This document shows positions 20,401 through 39,889 of a DNA stretch of 64,000 bases, in pieces. The DNA lies in assembly GCF_026213295.1 (NCBI RefSeq), contig NC_079431.1, positions 16,461,965 to 16,525,964 on the forward strand, written 5' to 3'. The stretch comes from Gadus chalcogrammus. Lineage: Eukaryota > Chordata > Actinopteri > Gadiformes > Gadidae. The translations under genes and the position numbers were made by a program. The notes under the pieces were generated by a model. That model was not told the DNA's origin. It made no database searches and was given only the letters and a program-made list of their open reading frames with translations. The first letter of the stretch is position 1. Every line of letters starts with the position of its first letter.

Positions 20401-23400
20401 ACAAAAACATGTCATGGTTATTGGACATTAAGCAAATAGTTTAATTAAAAAACATCATACATGTGTCATCATGTGTGAATCATACATGTGTCCGGCTGCT
20501 TTACTAATATATATTCCATAGGTGGACAGCATGTTCGATAAAATGCCTTGCATTAAATATAAACAGGTCATGGTTATTTGCCTCGTTACTTGATACGTTC
20601 TTACTTGGACGGTAAATTAATAAAGCATACATGGCTTTGGCTACTCTAGTATTACATCATATAGCTGGACGTTATGTTTTATAATTTATTAAAATGGATG
20701 TAATTAAATAATTTAAAAAGACATGAAATAGTTCTTGGCCATATTGATACTCAAGTTGCTTCGACTGTTAGTTGTATATCCAGAGCTGGACACAGCATGT
20801 CCTTGTAATTGATTAGGATGGACTACCGAATCTGGCCTTGTTCTTCATTCTAGAACATTCTAGAAGCCTCTGGGTTGACGTAGCGTTGAAGGAGACCACA
20901 AGTACCACTGATAAAGTATCTCCCACCTCCAAAGATTAAGTGGCAAGAAATAATGTCAATCCAATGACAAATGACCATGAAAGCGAGGAATGACAGGATT
21001 TACTGCTCACAAATTACAATTGACAGCTGTATGGGGAATCATCCTTTAAAATGCTCATTCCCTCCCAGAAAATTATTAATTGTGGACCATCTGTATTTTA
21101 GTCTCAGCAGTGTTCTGTTGTTACCGGGGGTAAGATTGCGAAATAGGGGGAAGCACAAAATGCTAACGTTGAAACGTAAATAAACAAAGAGAGTTTATTT
21201 AAAAAACTGTTGAATTTCTTTACAGGAAAAGAAAACAAAAAGAAAAACACCACAGCTTAAACATAGGGAATTTCCAACCTCGCCTTAATCATCTCCTTTA
21301 ACATGCAAATCACATTTCCCACACACACGTGATGGGAGATTAATGCATCTACCACATCGCTATCTGATTCAACGGGTGTCACCTGATATATCGTCAAAGT
21401 GGGGGCACTGGTTTCCTGGTTTCTGCCAGGAAGAAGTGACTCAGCGGCCAGTGGAGAGAGCAGTGTTGGGGGAATTTGGCAATGTTTACTAAAGTTTCTC
21501 CTCCGCATTTAACTCTGAATTGCAATGACCAGAAAGTGCTGTGTTAACAATGAGCAGCCCAATCCATCACTAGGATTGCAGGATTGTTATATGGGTAAAA
21601 TAAGAAAAGTGCATCTGTGTTTCACTTCCTTCTCCTGGACGTTTGTGGGTGGATAGGAAAATTCTTTAGAAGGTTTACTTTCAGAATGAAGACCGTTTGG
21701 AGTGGAATCTTTCAGAATTCACTGCAAGATCAAGACCTGGCACACTCCTTGTTGTTGGGACTTTTGATCGATGACAAAAGGGCATGGTCTTCGTCAGAAG
21801 GGAAATTTGGAGTGGAATATTTCCTGGTGACACAGCAAGAACCAGGAGCCTGGGTGGTTTTCTGTCCCCTGATTTGTTTAGTGACATTCATTCCTAAGTA
21901 AATGCTTTTTTTAACCTCCTGCAGCACCATCCGACCGGTTCCACATTGCCACACCGTCAATTTAACAATCAAAACAAAAACCACAGAGGCATTGTTCAGG
22001 CTGAGGGAACGTGGGTAGTTTGTTTTTTTTGCGTGTGGGCTGGTTTCGCTATTTCATTCCCCAACGGTTTACGCTTTACCACACTGACCCAGTCTTAGCG
22101 AGTGACTGCGTCAAGCACAGAGTGAGTTCATTAGTCTTTTACAATGCAGCCCCCCAAAGAAAGGCAACACTCGGACGGTTCTTTCTAATGAGTCACTCAC
22201 AGCCATGGCATTCGCCAGATGGTTTTGTCCACCACCGATGCCACATTGCGGCGGCTATTAAAGTCAGACAATGGCCCCTTTTTTAGGTCACATCCCAGCA
22301 ACAGTAAACCTACCCAGGCTCACCAAGGCGTTGTTTTGATACCTACGCATTTGTGGGCCTTTTAAACAAAAGCTGACGGCAACAGATGATGTACGCGTCA
22401 GGACTTGTTCCCCTGACAACGCTGCCTCGCAGCCTGATTTTGGGGTCATGTGTTTGATGCCAGCGAGTTCATGCCCGAATGGCCGCATGTCCGAGATGGG
22501 CAGACATTGATGAAGTTACATTTTGTCTTAACTAAAAAGGTCAACTACTCCTCATCTGGTCAATTGGTATTCCTGGATGCACTGTAGCTACACTCAGAAC
22601 TAGGGTTTGAGTCAAGGGTAATACTGTGATCTGAACTGTGCCTTGCACACGTTGCATCGATGAGAGCCGCTTTTTTGTGTGACCTTTACAATCTTTCTAG
22701 GTAATGGAAATCTCACTCAAGAGATGTGAACAGGCTGTGACTCTCGTCCAACTCACTCACATCTCAGTATTTATGCATGTGCACGGACTCTCTGCATGAG
22801 TTCAAACATGAGACTCACACCACCGACATCGTGCCAGGATTTCAGAAGCGATGGGAAAGAAATGGATCCAAACTCATTCATTGCCAGAGCCTCATTTTCT
22901 CCCATAAAAAAGTGCCGTAATTTTGAAATGTGAGCTGATATTTGCAAAATCAGATTTCAACAGAATAAACAAGAGTGGTGCTTTTGAGGAATCTAGGGAG
23001 AGAGGGAAGACTGACTCGGCAAACACACGTTGTGTTTCATGACACCAACTCCCCGGGGATGTGATGTCAGAACGGCCGAGTGGACTTCGAGGAAAGACAA
23101 CAGGGCCCCCCGCCTCGCTTCAATGGGACGAACGCCTGTGCGCTCCTAAATCAATACAGAGAGCCGGTCCCATTCAGTTACCGTGATGAAGGCAAACATG
23201 GGCTTTTTCCAGGTTTTGGGCGGGAATGTGAGCACTGATGTTTTTCCAGTGGCTGTTCCATCCAGTGCTCGGCCCAGATTACTAACAGTGGTTCAGGGGG
23301 TGAGGGTGGGGATGTCCTCAGGGCAGGGTCACTCTGTTCTCATGATCTGTCTGTTCATCCATCAGTCGGTGCAGCCGTCTATTTTCTTTCTGGGTTTCGA

Positions 23401-23487
23401 CCTGTTTGGCGTGCGTCTGTCTTTCTCTCTCCATGTATGTGTCTGCCTTTATATCTGTCATCAAGCTATTTTTCAATTTTTGAGTCT
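17454..23487. other. Long intergenic unique stretch
   Basis: Six kilobases with little simple repeat after the loose TG-rich part at 17615-17760. An inverted repeat GTGTTTATC/GATAAACAC lies at 17783-17811. 19250-19560 is a GC-moderate high-complexity block with homeodomain-like words. 20400-20860 is AT-rich with decayed, internally similar segments. A 176-codon frame lacking a good ATG start (19909-20439) has no recognisable domain. No gene is called. Confidence 0.4.
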
Positions 23488-23724
23488 ATCTATTTATTTG
23501 CCTGTCTATCTATCTATTAGTCTATCTATTATATATCAATGCAAGATGGACTGACTCAATATCAATGGAATTATAGAAGTATCTAGAGAGTACTAGAGTA
23601 TCTTTATATGAGTCTAGCTATCTTTCAACATCTGCAAGTCTGTTAATCCGCCAATCTGTCTGCATGTCCCTTTATCCTCCCATGTCAAGTTCCAATGTGT
23701 AATATCTGTGTTTGTCTGTCTCCA

Positions 23725-23793
<69 letters not shown>

Positions 23794-23794
23794 G
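23488..23794. repeat. TATC-like and (TCTG)n tetranucleotide repeats
   Basis: Imperfect TATC/TCTA units lie at about 23488-23530, and a perfect (TCTG)n lies at 23726-23794. Confidence 0.93.
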
Positions 23795-26253
<2,459 letters not shown>

Positions 26254-26734
26254 ATTTAGGAATTTCTTAGTGTTTGTCAACCCAAGGGGGAAAACGATCA
26301 CATGATCAATGAGGTAACCATAGCGATGTCACTGCCATGAAAACTAGGAATAATCAGAATAGCAGCAACATTTAACATCACTGTACCGGACAATTATTTT
26401 TTTGGGATATTTTGCCCCAAAACACATGGAGGGTCCAAGGGGCTTGAGATGCCCATAGCAGAACACAGTGGGATATGCGTATGGTTAGCAGGCATGCAAT
26501 ACTGGGATTACCTCATGCTGGCCTTCATACACAAATTCACATAGGCACGCTCGCAAACACAGTCAATGATGCCTCCATGGACCCACATACACACACACAC
26601 TGAAGTTGTGCAGTTGCTCCAGTTAAAATGTGACATTTGTGAGCCGTCAAAAGAAAAAAAGGAAATGTTAGGCAAATCTTTCGACCTACCATTCAACTGA
26701 ATGCCCCGGTTACCCCCAAACCTCAAGTTCTACT

Positions 26735-27990
26735 GCCTCGCCTTGACAAAGTAGATTGTATACCTCCAAGCAATCCACAACCCACAGAATTACAACTAAA
26801 GCATGAGACAATACAAATCATAAAGTTAAAAAAAAACCTGCACCAACTCGGACAAGGGAAAATACTTGTTACAGTTGCCTAAAACTCAAAGTAACTGAAT
26901 CCACAACCCACAAAAATTGCAACTGAGCAAGAGACAATAAGTGCACTTTCACATGCACACATTTTGTTCGTTGCTGGTACGGTTAGGAGGGCACTTGTGA
27001 ACATAAGTGAGCTCTGGTGTAGGCCAAGGCAACCTGACTTTTACCAGTCCAACCCAATTGGATTAGATTTGTTACCGTTGGAATGAGAACGCAATCTGAC
27101 CTAAATGCAAGAACTATTTGTCAAAACGAACAGAACATATTTTATATTTATAGGCCTTCTGTCAGGTCGAGGCAAATTTTGCCGGGTGAGTCCAGCTGCG
27201 CAGTATTTATTTGAAAGCATTCTTGTACTACCTAATATTAAATAGTTAGATTCCCAAAGCAAAGTACAAAAGGGATTCAAAACATTGATATTATAGAAAA
27301 GACTTAGAAACGGGATACAAATAAATCACATGATGTTTATTTTCACTAGATGTGATCACTCTATGTTTTGCAAGACTTCTGGGCCGAAAAACACTAATAA
27401 AGCAGAAGAATAAAGTCCACAAACATAAAAACGTATTTAAACTCTAGACTGGTGCCTGTCAGGTAAAGGTAAACAGAACCTGGTCAGTATTCCAGCAATT
27501 TACTGCCTAGAAGTGGCAGCTCACAAGACTTAACACCAATGAGAAAGACGGCTTCATACACGCCCCTCAGCAACATAAAATTAGGCATTTGGTCCGCTTA
27601 CATTTGTGCAGTGTGGAAACCCAACCAGACTAATTCATAACAAACCAAAAGTATAAAATGTGATTCCGATTCGGACAAACCAAACGAAAAAGCCTGTCAA
27701 AGGTCCATTTAAATCACAAAGTGAAAAAAATCAATCACCCTGCATCTACCTGAGGACCAGGAAAATAAAAATAAAAGTCATCTGCGGCGTCTTTTTACCC
27801 ACTATAATTTCTACCTCTTTCATTGTTTGGTTGCAGTCTGCAAGCACTACAGCGGATCTTGAACAAAGAAATATTGTCTACCTCGGCAATCCAGAATTTA
27901 AAGTATAACAACCGAGCGAGAGACAATGAAAAACACAAAGTAAAGCAAAAAAAAAAGCAAAAACCTGCGTCCACAAAACTTTTACAGTTT
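26735..27990. repeat. Diverged direct repeats of about 130-145 bp around a possible DNA-transposon fragment
   Basis: The segment 26735-26880 reappears diverged at about 27850-27990: both have ATTGT-TACCTC, CAATCCA, GAGACAAT, an A-run, AACCTGC and TACAGTT in the same order. A partial third copy lies at 26895-26940. Between them, from 26941, GTGCACTTTCACATGCACAC and GAACATAAGTGAGC resemble ends of fish DNA transposons, but I found no matching right end. Confidence 0.45.
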
Positions 27991-30278
27991 GTGACCGTCT
28001 TTTATGGTACAGCTGGCGGGGGGTGGGGGGACAGGGGGGGGGGGGCAGGGTTCTGGGCTGCTTTTGTTTTCCCTGTGTGAGGCGAGGGAGAAGGCAGAGA
28101 GGAGCCTCTATTGCATGTCAGCACTTTTCCTTACGGTGACTCATCAGGTCCTGCCACGGCTTGCCCTGCCTGCTGCAGGAGTGCCTGGGGTGCCTCTGTC
28201 CTGTCACGAGAGGCTTACAAAGGAAGAGGCCTCGCTCACCCCACTATGCTCTACCAAGCAGGGAGGCTGCACCGCGCATGGGAGGAGAGAGAAGGGGAGG
28301 AGGAGAGAAGCCTACTGCAGTGTTTCCAGGGGGGGGGGGAATGAAAAATGTACCTCATTAGAAAAAGAAAATCGATGTTGGCCTACTCTTGAAAATGATA
28401 CATCAATAGCCCTCGGGTGATTACAATGCTCGCGGAGCACATGAATTATGAATCTGTATAACTGCAGCCTGAGTGTGATAATTTGCAGCAGGAAATTGTA
28501 AATATACCACATACGCATGGTGTGTATATATCCTACACACATACACATGAGCAGGCACATGCACACACACACATTGACACATGCACGTAACATAAACCCT
28601 CAAATAAATGTAGATATACAAATACATTGAACATTATGAGTGAGCATTGAAGATACCAAAATGTGCTAACAGAGTAACTAACCTTCTTACTAATTAAATA
28701 CCTCAATTTGTACTTTGAATACTGCCAGGATCTTTAGCTCGGTGATCGACTCCCTGGGTCTGCCCCAGTCCGCACTACCAGATGTTCTACAGGTTGCCGG
28801 GCTCTGAAAGGGGCCTATTGTTGGGGGCTCAGGTCTGAGCAAGTGTCCAGGAGGAGGTCAAGGGTTGAGTTAAGCAAAAGGCACCGGGGGTTACACAAGT
28901 CCTGACCCTTTAAATGAGTGCAAGGCGATCCCCGTGCAGGGTTCAGCAGGCACATGTTGAAAGCATGCCGAAATGTTGACGGAGACCCTTGAGCAACCCC
29001 CTATCCAGCCCCACCATCAACCCCACCACCAATCCAGAAACACTCCACCAATCACCCCAAACCAGCCGGCCCACTACCCACCCCCAAGCCCATGACCTGT
29101 GGCGACACACATACTCTTGGGATACAAATAACCCCTCACCCCAGCACTCCTTCACCCCGAGGCCTCTGGGTAATTAAGCGAGCCAATCAAGCCGGCCGGG
29201 AGCCTTGGCCCTGGCCTAGCCCAGCTGGGGATTGGAGATCTTAAGAAACTTAATTTCAACCAACACTGTTTATTTTTTTAAAGAAGGCATCGTGGTTTGG
29301 TTAAATTATAAACAACATTTCAACAAGAATAAAGCAAGTGTTTTTTTTTGGTCAAACTGTAGTTACAGGCCATATTTCTCTGCCTCATAAAATGAATAGA
29401 AAAAACAGTCAGCCCCCTTTATTTTCTTTTATCTTGGCCCTCACCTCAGGTCAGCAGTAGGGTGGATAAAGAGATTTATTATACATAAAATATAGGCTTC
29501 AATCCCCACGTTTCATTGCTCTAATTTGATTTATATCTACGCTGGTTGCTTGCAGTCGGTGATACAGATCTACGCAACCATTGTTTTTTAAATAAATATA
29601 AAATTGTATATTCCAAGTATGATGTTTCATGAATCAGTGGTTCTGGCCGAGGGTAAGGGTTAGGGTTAGCCCAGGGTGAGGGCTCCATGAGGGTTGCTTG
29701 ACTCCCTCCCTACCTCATAATCTTCCATTAGAGCCATCTCCTTGGCCTACGCCCTATTAAAATTGAGCTGATGTTTGGATTAGCAAACTCGCTCCCCTTG
29801 GTCATAATTCATGAGGTTGCTCATTCGAGTGCTCAAACCTTCCATTATCAGATGGATGTTTTGGGGTGGACTAGTGCTTTTCAAACCACTAATTGTTGAC
29901 TTGCTATGGTAACTTATCACAAGCACTTTGGTGGTAACATCAAGTCGAGTGACAAATCTATTGCATGGGCTTGGAGGGAGGGCAGATGTAATAAAGAGGA
30001 GACTGCAGAACTACCTCAAATCATAATGACTATATAATCTCTACACCATAAGTCCTTGCTGACCTGGATGGAGCCAGTTTACTTACTGGTTTGACTGCAG
30101 TCCTTCAGCAATAAAATATTGGATGATTACAAATAGTGTGTCTGTTTGTCAGTATGTCAGTCTGTCTGTTTGTATGGAGTTATGTAAGTCTTTCAATGGT
30201 AGCAATATTACTTTCAAACTAACTATATAGAAATCTATCGAAATCTCTAAAGTCGTATTTTCATCATATTTTTTGCTA
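27991..30278. other. Intergenic unique sequence with G-runs
   Basis: G-rich runs at 28016-28047 and 28330-28340. 29650-29670 has a short GGGTTAGGGTTA telomere-like stretch. 29690-30060 is high-complexity sequence that could be a conserved element. No exon is recognised. Confidence 0.4.
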
Positions 30279-30505
30279 AAAGGACTGCATTTATATAGTT
30301 GTTTTCTAAAGAATGGCCACTGAAAATGATTATTGCCTCCCATTCACCCATTCATACAACGATGGAAGACATGCTATGTAAGGCATCAGCCAGCTTGTCC
30401 GGGGCAGTTAGGATAAGGGGTCTTTTTCAGGGACGCCTCGACACAGGGATCGAACCAGCAAACCTCCGGTGGCCAGACCGCCCGCTCGACCTTCTGAGCC
30501 ACTGC
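30279..30505 (-). mobile_element. tRNA-derived SINE, minus strand
   Basis: Read on the minus strand from about 30505, the element starts with a tRNA-like head. GGCTCAGAAGGTCGAGCGGG (A-box region, 30480-30499) is followed by GGTTCGATCCC (B box, 30446-30456) about 30 bp later, the internal RNA polymerase III promoter. The body then runs through CCGGACAAGCTGG and GAATGGGTGAATGGGAGG to an end like AAATGCAGTCCTTTT, matching a very common teleost interspersed repeat. The copy is diverged and probably inactive. Confidence 0.8.
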
Positions 30506-34640
<4,135 letters not shown>

Positions 34641-34860
34641 TCTTAAAGGTGCGGCATGTCAGATTTAGTGCCTTCAAGTGGTGAGGTTGCAGATTGCAAC
34701 CAACAGGACAGCCCCCCTGCCCTAAATTCCTCTGCTCTCCGCTCCCCCCTCCTGCTTTGGTACGACAAGTGCCGCATGTGAACAAGGCGGAAAGGGGAGG
34801 AGAGGAGTTTGACGCATAAATATTTTTGTTTGAGGGAGATTATTAAAAATAAATTGGCAC
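34641..34860. mobile_element. Probable fragment of a common teleost interspersed repeat
   Basis: The stretch with TTAAAGGTGCGGCATG, AGTGGTGAGGTTGCAGATTG and CAACCAACAGGACAGCCC resembles a fish repeat with the word order AGTGGTGAGGTTGCAGATTGCAACCAAC. Ends and target duplication were not resolved. Confidence 0.4.
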
Positions 34861-36129
34861 AGCCCTAGATAGAGATTGACATAAATAAAAACACTTCCTC
34901 TCCATAGCCGAATGTCTGTTCAAGACTACAGAAAAATGGGTAATGCAACATGAAGGGCTGGTGATTCCAGCAATGAATTGGAGCCCATGTCATATGCCTC
35001 TGTAAAGTTAGTCAACAATACGTCTCACAACATTAAATCATGCAAGAAAGCTCAGTCAACGAGGGAAGTTTGACCTAGCTGTGGATCTGCATCGCAATCT
35101 GTACCACTATGTCATCTTTTCTATTTTGTTATTGCTATTGCCAATTTAGTTTAGCATCTAAACAGTGTTATTTAGAGATTGGTTGCCAGGGCTGGGTTTA
35201 AAATGTATGTGGGTAAAAAAAACATAAGAAAATCATATGCTTTAAAGAAAAAGATATAATATGTACAATTAAAACATATAGAAATAACTAGACCTATGTT
35301 TCTATTAAGTAATATTAAATTATTATTCAATATACAATGACAAGTGGCTCATACCATTCACCAGGCTAATGCTAACGGTAACGTTATAACATAACAGCAT
35401 TCATGTTTTTTGAATGATTGTTCTGACCATGGATAACCTTGTCGGAATACAATTGTGGAAAGTACAACACTTTAACTCCCACAAGAAAATGGATCAGGAT
35501 ATCGCAGAATACAGTTTTAGACCAAGATCCAAGCTGGTCTGCAGAACCACTGCGTGGTTGATGGCTGGTTTAGGCAGCCTCACCTGGCCAAAGTTCACTG
35601 AATGTACTCTGGGGCTGGGTGAGGCTGCGCTAGTGTTCCACATTGAGCAATCAGTGTGCGCAGGTTAAAGTAACCGTCACCACACACACATACTCAAGGA
35701 TAGATATCCTACATGGCAAATTGGAGCAGGAGCCCTGTAAGAGTTACCTAGTGGGAATTTGCTTGCTACAAACTGCTTTTCCAGCTTAGCGACTCGTTTC
35801 CGATTGTCTTGCTCTGTTATTTCTTGAATAAGCTCAAAGCCAGGGTTATCAAATAATGGTCATACATTGCTTCAACATTGACTCTCAACTGTTTTTTTCA
35901 TCATACTCATGGTCTTAAAGCACAAGCTACCGCATCCTTTACCCTTGGTGACAGAAACCCTTATGCTACATGTGTCACGTTAGATAGATTTTCATCATTA
36001 ACGGTGGTGAAGACCACTCCCCAACAGACTACAGATCCCAGACTACTTCACAACCTAATCAAACCACATATTTGTTATTGATGCAATTGAGAACCCTTAG
36101 CAGACAGAAAATACAAACAATACCTTTAA
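34861..36129. other. Intergenic unique sequence
   Basis: AT-rich unique sequence. An 84-codon frame at 35414-35668 (+) shows no known domain. No gene is called. Confidence 0.45.
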
Positions 36130-36368
36130 AGCGGTAATTCCCAACTGTATATTACTTTTTAGAAGAGGATACAGAATCTCAATTGGTGGGTCATATATGA
36201 CTTATATGGGCCAGATTGTTGCAGCTTTTTTCTTGTTCAATGTTTTACACTTCATGAGGCAAAGTTGATTACTGCAATATTGGTAAATAAAAACAAAATT
36301 TTGGTCGTCACTTGATGACTAATAAACACATGCGAGTCCCAATGCTTACCCAGTTGAGAAACACCGCT
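36130..36368. mobile_element. Short non-autonomous hAT-like MITE, 239 bp
   Basis: The left end AGCGGTAATTCCCAACTG (36130-36147) and the right end CAGTTGAGAAACACCGCT (36351-36368) are inverted repeats with three mismatches over 18 bp. The pattern matches the CAGnGGTTCTCAACTG termini of hAT (Charlie/Tip100-like) MITEs. A clean 8-bp target duplication is not visible. The interior is AT-rich and non-coding. Confidence 0.65.
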
Positions 36369-36739
36369 ATAAAGCATCTTAACTAACAATTTTGTTTCGG
36401 GTTATCTGTCGCACTCTATTTCTGCATGACTCAGTCTAATTCATGAGAGTAAACAAACACCCGGGCCCCTGCCGTCGGCCTCGCAACGATAGACACAACA
36501 ACACCTATCTGCACGCCTTCAATTATGGAAATGTTTGTGTGTCTATGAGTGTTTGTGTAATTTTGGCTCTCTTGGTTTGGTTTTTGTGTCCATCTCACGG
36601 AAGTTCAGTAATCTTTACTACTTTTATAGATGCTACAAAAAAAAGACTATACACCAAGAGAATGTTGAAGATTAGAGCATATGAACTCAACCTCAGCATT
36701 GATACAGTATGCAAGTCACCAACTTGTGTTGGTTAGTTC

Positions 36740-36872
36740 ACAGGTAAGTTATATGGGTCGGCCTCCCGACGAGCTGGCTGTTGACTCTGCCGTCGGTGTG
36801 TCAATGTGTGTATTAACTGATGTAAGTCGCTTTGGGTAAAAGCGTCTGCAAAAGGCCCTAATTGTAATTGTA
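36740..36872 (+). mobile_element. 3' part of a teleost SINE-like repeat
   Basis: GATGTAAGTCGCTTTGGGTA followed by AAAGCGTCTGCAAAAGG (36819-36855) is the widespread fish SINE tail word string, preceded by CTGCCGTCGGTGTGTCAATG. No tRNA-like head is present, so the copy is truncated. Confidence 0.5.
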
Positions 36873-38700
36873 TAGTTTGAGGGAGCTTAAGGATAAACAG
36901 AGTACCATGAAAGGAATGGTATCAAAACCAATATGTGAAGAAGAGTTGAACTTTAACGTGAAAAAAAAATCAAACCACATTTTAACAGCCAAAAACAATT
37001 CTCACAAAAGTCACAAAGGAATTGTAACGTAAACATTAGTTTAAGCTCAACAGATGTTTGTTTGCTATCACTGACCTTTTGAGACACAAATGGTGTTTCG
37101 GTTTCTTCAACATAATTGGGTAGCGCAACATCAGGATAATTTGCCGTGGTCCACTGAAGCTCACGGATCTGGGACATCGCTCAGGAACCGCTGAACTGTT
37201 TCATCAAGCTCAAGCCAAGTTTACCAAAAGCCTAAACCAAGATGAGGACCTTGACCTGTATCAACAAAACATACTAAGGTTATTTAATGAACTTTACTAT
37301 AACAACTTTCTACAATATACATCAATATATGGAGAAAAACAAATTTAAACTAAACAGGAGCAATGTATGAGCTATGCTTTAGTTCGATCTTCACGAAATT
37401 ATGGAATTTCCCAGCTTGACTTGGTAACACAACATGCACTGTTTACACATGGCCTTGAAAGCGTCATAATGTTTTATAACAAACTACCTTTCGAGAAACA
37501 AAAGTTAAACAAAGTACAAACGTTAGACAGAAAATTCAAGCCATAAACAGTATAAACAATTAAATATTATGAAACCTAAGTGACATTCAAATAGGATTAA
37601 TCACTTACAATAATTGAAACAATCCTTTATGGAGAAACACATACAGCCTCACACGACGGCAAGCTAAGCTAATGGCATTAACGTATCAGAGCAGCTAAAA
37701 AGTCACACAGAGCGCTCCTCCACTTCCAATGCGTGCATTTATCCTATTAAAATGTTACCACTTAATAAATGAATAAAATAAAATACGTAATAAAGCGGGA
37801 TATGTTGGCTGGACTCCCGTGCTGGCTGACGACAACACGAATGGAAGGCGGTGCTTAATGTAATAATTGAATCTCATTGGATAAGACTGTACGCTGATAC
37901 CGATGCATCCTGTTTCGGTTCCCACTTCTGCGCTTCACTAAGTGAGACAGCCTAGTAAGATTGCGTGACAAGTGACCTAAGAAAAATAAAGTATATGGTT
38001 TACAATGGGGAATTAAGCAGTTGAAAGAAATGACTTTCAACCAAACAAAATTGAATGACCGTCAAAACCGCAGATAACCAGAGTTAACTGGATGTTTGAT
38101 TGCAAAACACATGTGTTTATTAAATAGATGAAGATTACCATTACTTTTGTGTTTGTGCCGCAAGGCCTTATGGGATATCCTACGCAGACCAATGAACCAT
38201 CTGACCAACCTTGACGTTTTTTTAAATCTAGGGTAGGCATGGTTAGAATGTTTAATGCCTTCAACTGAAGTGTGACAAATGGGTCATATGCCTCCATAAA
38301 ATTGCCTTTCCTGTAGTACCTGTTTAGAAAGCATACTTGCAATTGAGACACAGCCTGATAAGTGTTTGCATCATTACAATAATGAGGAGAAAAAATAATA
38401 GATGTTTGCTACTGGGTTACAAGACACATGCAAAACGTGACGACTACCCACCCTCAATGCATTTGATTAGGAATTGTGTAAGCCAGACGAGGGCAATGAT
38501 GACTAGTAATATGATTTATATTCAATATAAGCATATGTAACGCAATTCTTTGGAATCAGGTAAAAGTATTGACTAACAGGCTTCACCGTTGGATCAAATT
38601 TAGTTTGTTGCAACAGAAACGACAATATCAACCTTGGCAACAAATTTTCCATGGACTTCTGCCAAAAGCGATGCAGCCTTCAAAGAAATGTGATGCAGCA
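36873..38700. other. Intergenic sequence with a candidate minus-strand exon
   Basis: AT-rich sequence. On the minus strand an ATG at 37177 opens a 34-codon stretch of balanced composition up to a donor-like AAAAG|GTCAGT near 37076, with a CCAAT word on the same strand at about 37877-37881. See the separate finding; not called as a gene. Confidence 0.3.
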
Positions 38701-38854
38701 GAACTTCACAAACACATACACACACAGACACACAAACACACGCATGCATACACACACGCATACTGTAGCCTACATGCATACACACATGTACCTGCACATA
38801 CTGTAGATACATACACACACACATATTTAACATATGTGCAAGCACACAAACACA

Positions 38855-38953
<99 letters not shown>

Positions 38954-39049
38954 ACATAACACAGTTACACACACACAAATAAAACAGACATAGTAACAAT
39001 ATAGGCCTACACATGTATGCATACAATATACACATAAAACACACACACG

Positions 39050-39103
<54 letters not shown>
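38701..39103. repeat. CA-rich array followed by inverted (TG)n array
   Basis: Loose CA-rich sequence from 38709, a pure (CA)n core at 38857-38947, CA-rich to 38990, a spacer, and (TG)n at 39051-39103. The CA and TG blocks are mutually complementary on one strand, with an ACACACACGT-TGTGTGTG junction at 39041-39058. Confidence 0.95.
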
Positions 39104-39104
<1 letters not shown>

Positions 39105-39647
39105 GTAATGCAGAAAAAGTATTGTATTTATGAAAATATTTGATTCGTGTTGAAGCAATCTATGGTTGATGATGATCAATTAGTTTGTCATGAGAACAGG
39201 GTTCAGTGTCGGGGGCCAGGAACAGGATCTTGTCAGTGTTAACAGCGCCTTCTACTGGTCAACAATGGTACTGTGGGAGATAAATCACGGCAGTGGAATC
39301 GATGTCTTGTGGGGCAGAGGAAAAGGTTAAAATGTATGATCAATGGTGGGAGGGGTGAGGTGAATTATGAAATTAAGAGAAGTTTTGATGGATTAAAAAC
39401 ATCAACATGATTCTCTTTGAACGTTTTGCAGCCACTATCCGGTTTTGTTTGGGGCCGGCAGACGAATGAAACAGGCCGACAGCATCTGTGTCCAGAAACC
39501 TCATCCGTCGTGAAACATTTGGGCACTTGCATACGGGGAGAAAACACACGATGGAACAATTACGCCCTGATCTGGACTATTGGACTATTGCCGTGGCGTG
39601 AACAACCGGGCTTTGAACAACATTCTCCCTCACTCTAGCCTGTCGCT
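39104..39647. other. Intergenic unique sequence
   Basis: High-complexity sequence. No gene or transposon was recognised. Confidence 0.5.

Positions 39648-39889
<242 letters not shown>

Noticed and set aside
19909..20439. 176-codon frame in AT-rich DNA
   Set aside because: Starts with a non-ATG codon and has no domain, splice or promoter support. Overlaps decayed repeat-like sequence.
36443..36736. 97-codon frame between the MITE and the SINE tail
   Set aside because: No domain or family resemblance; surrounded by transposon sequence.
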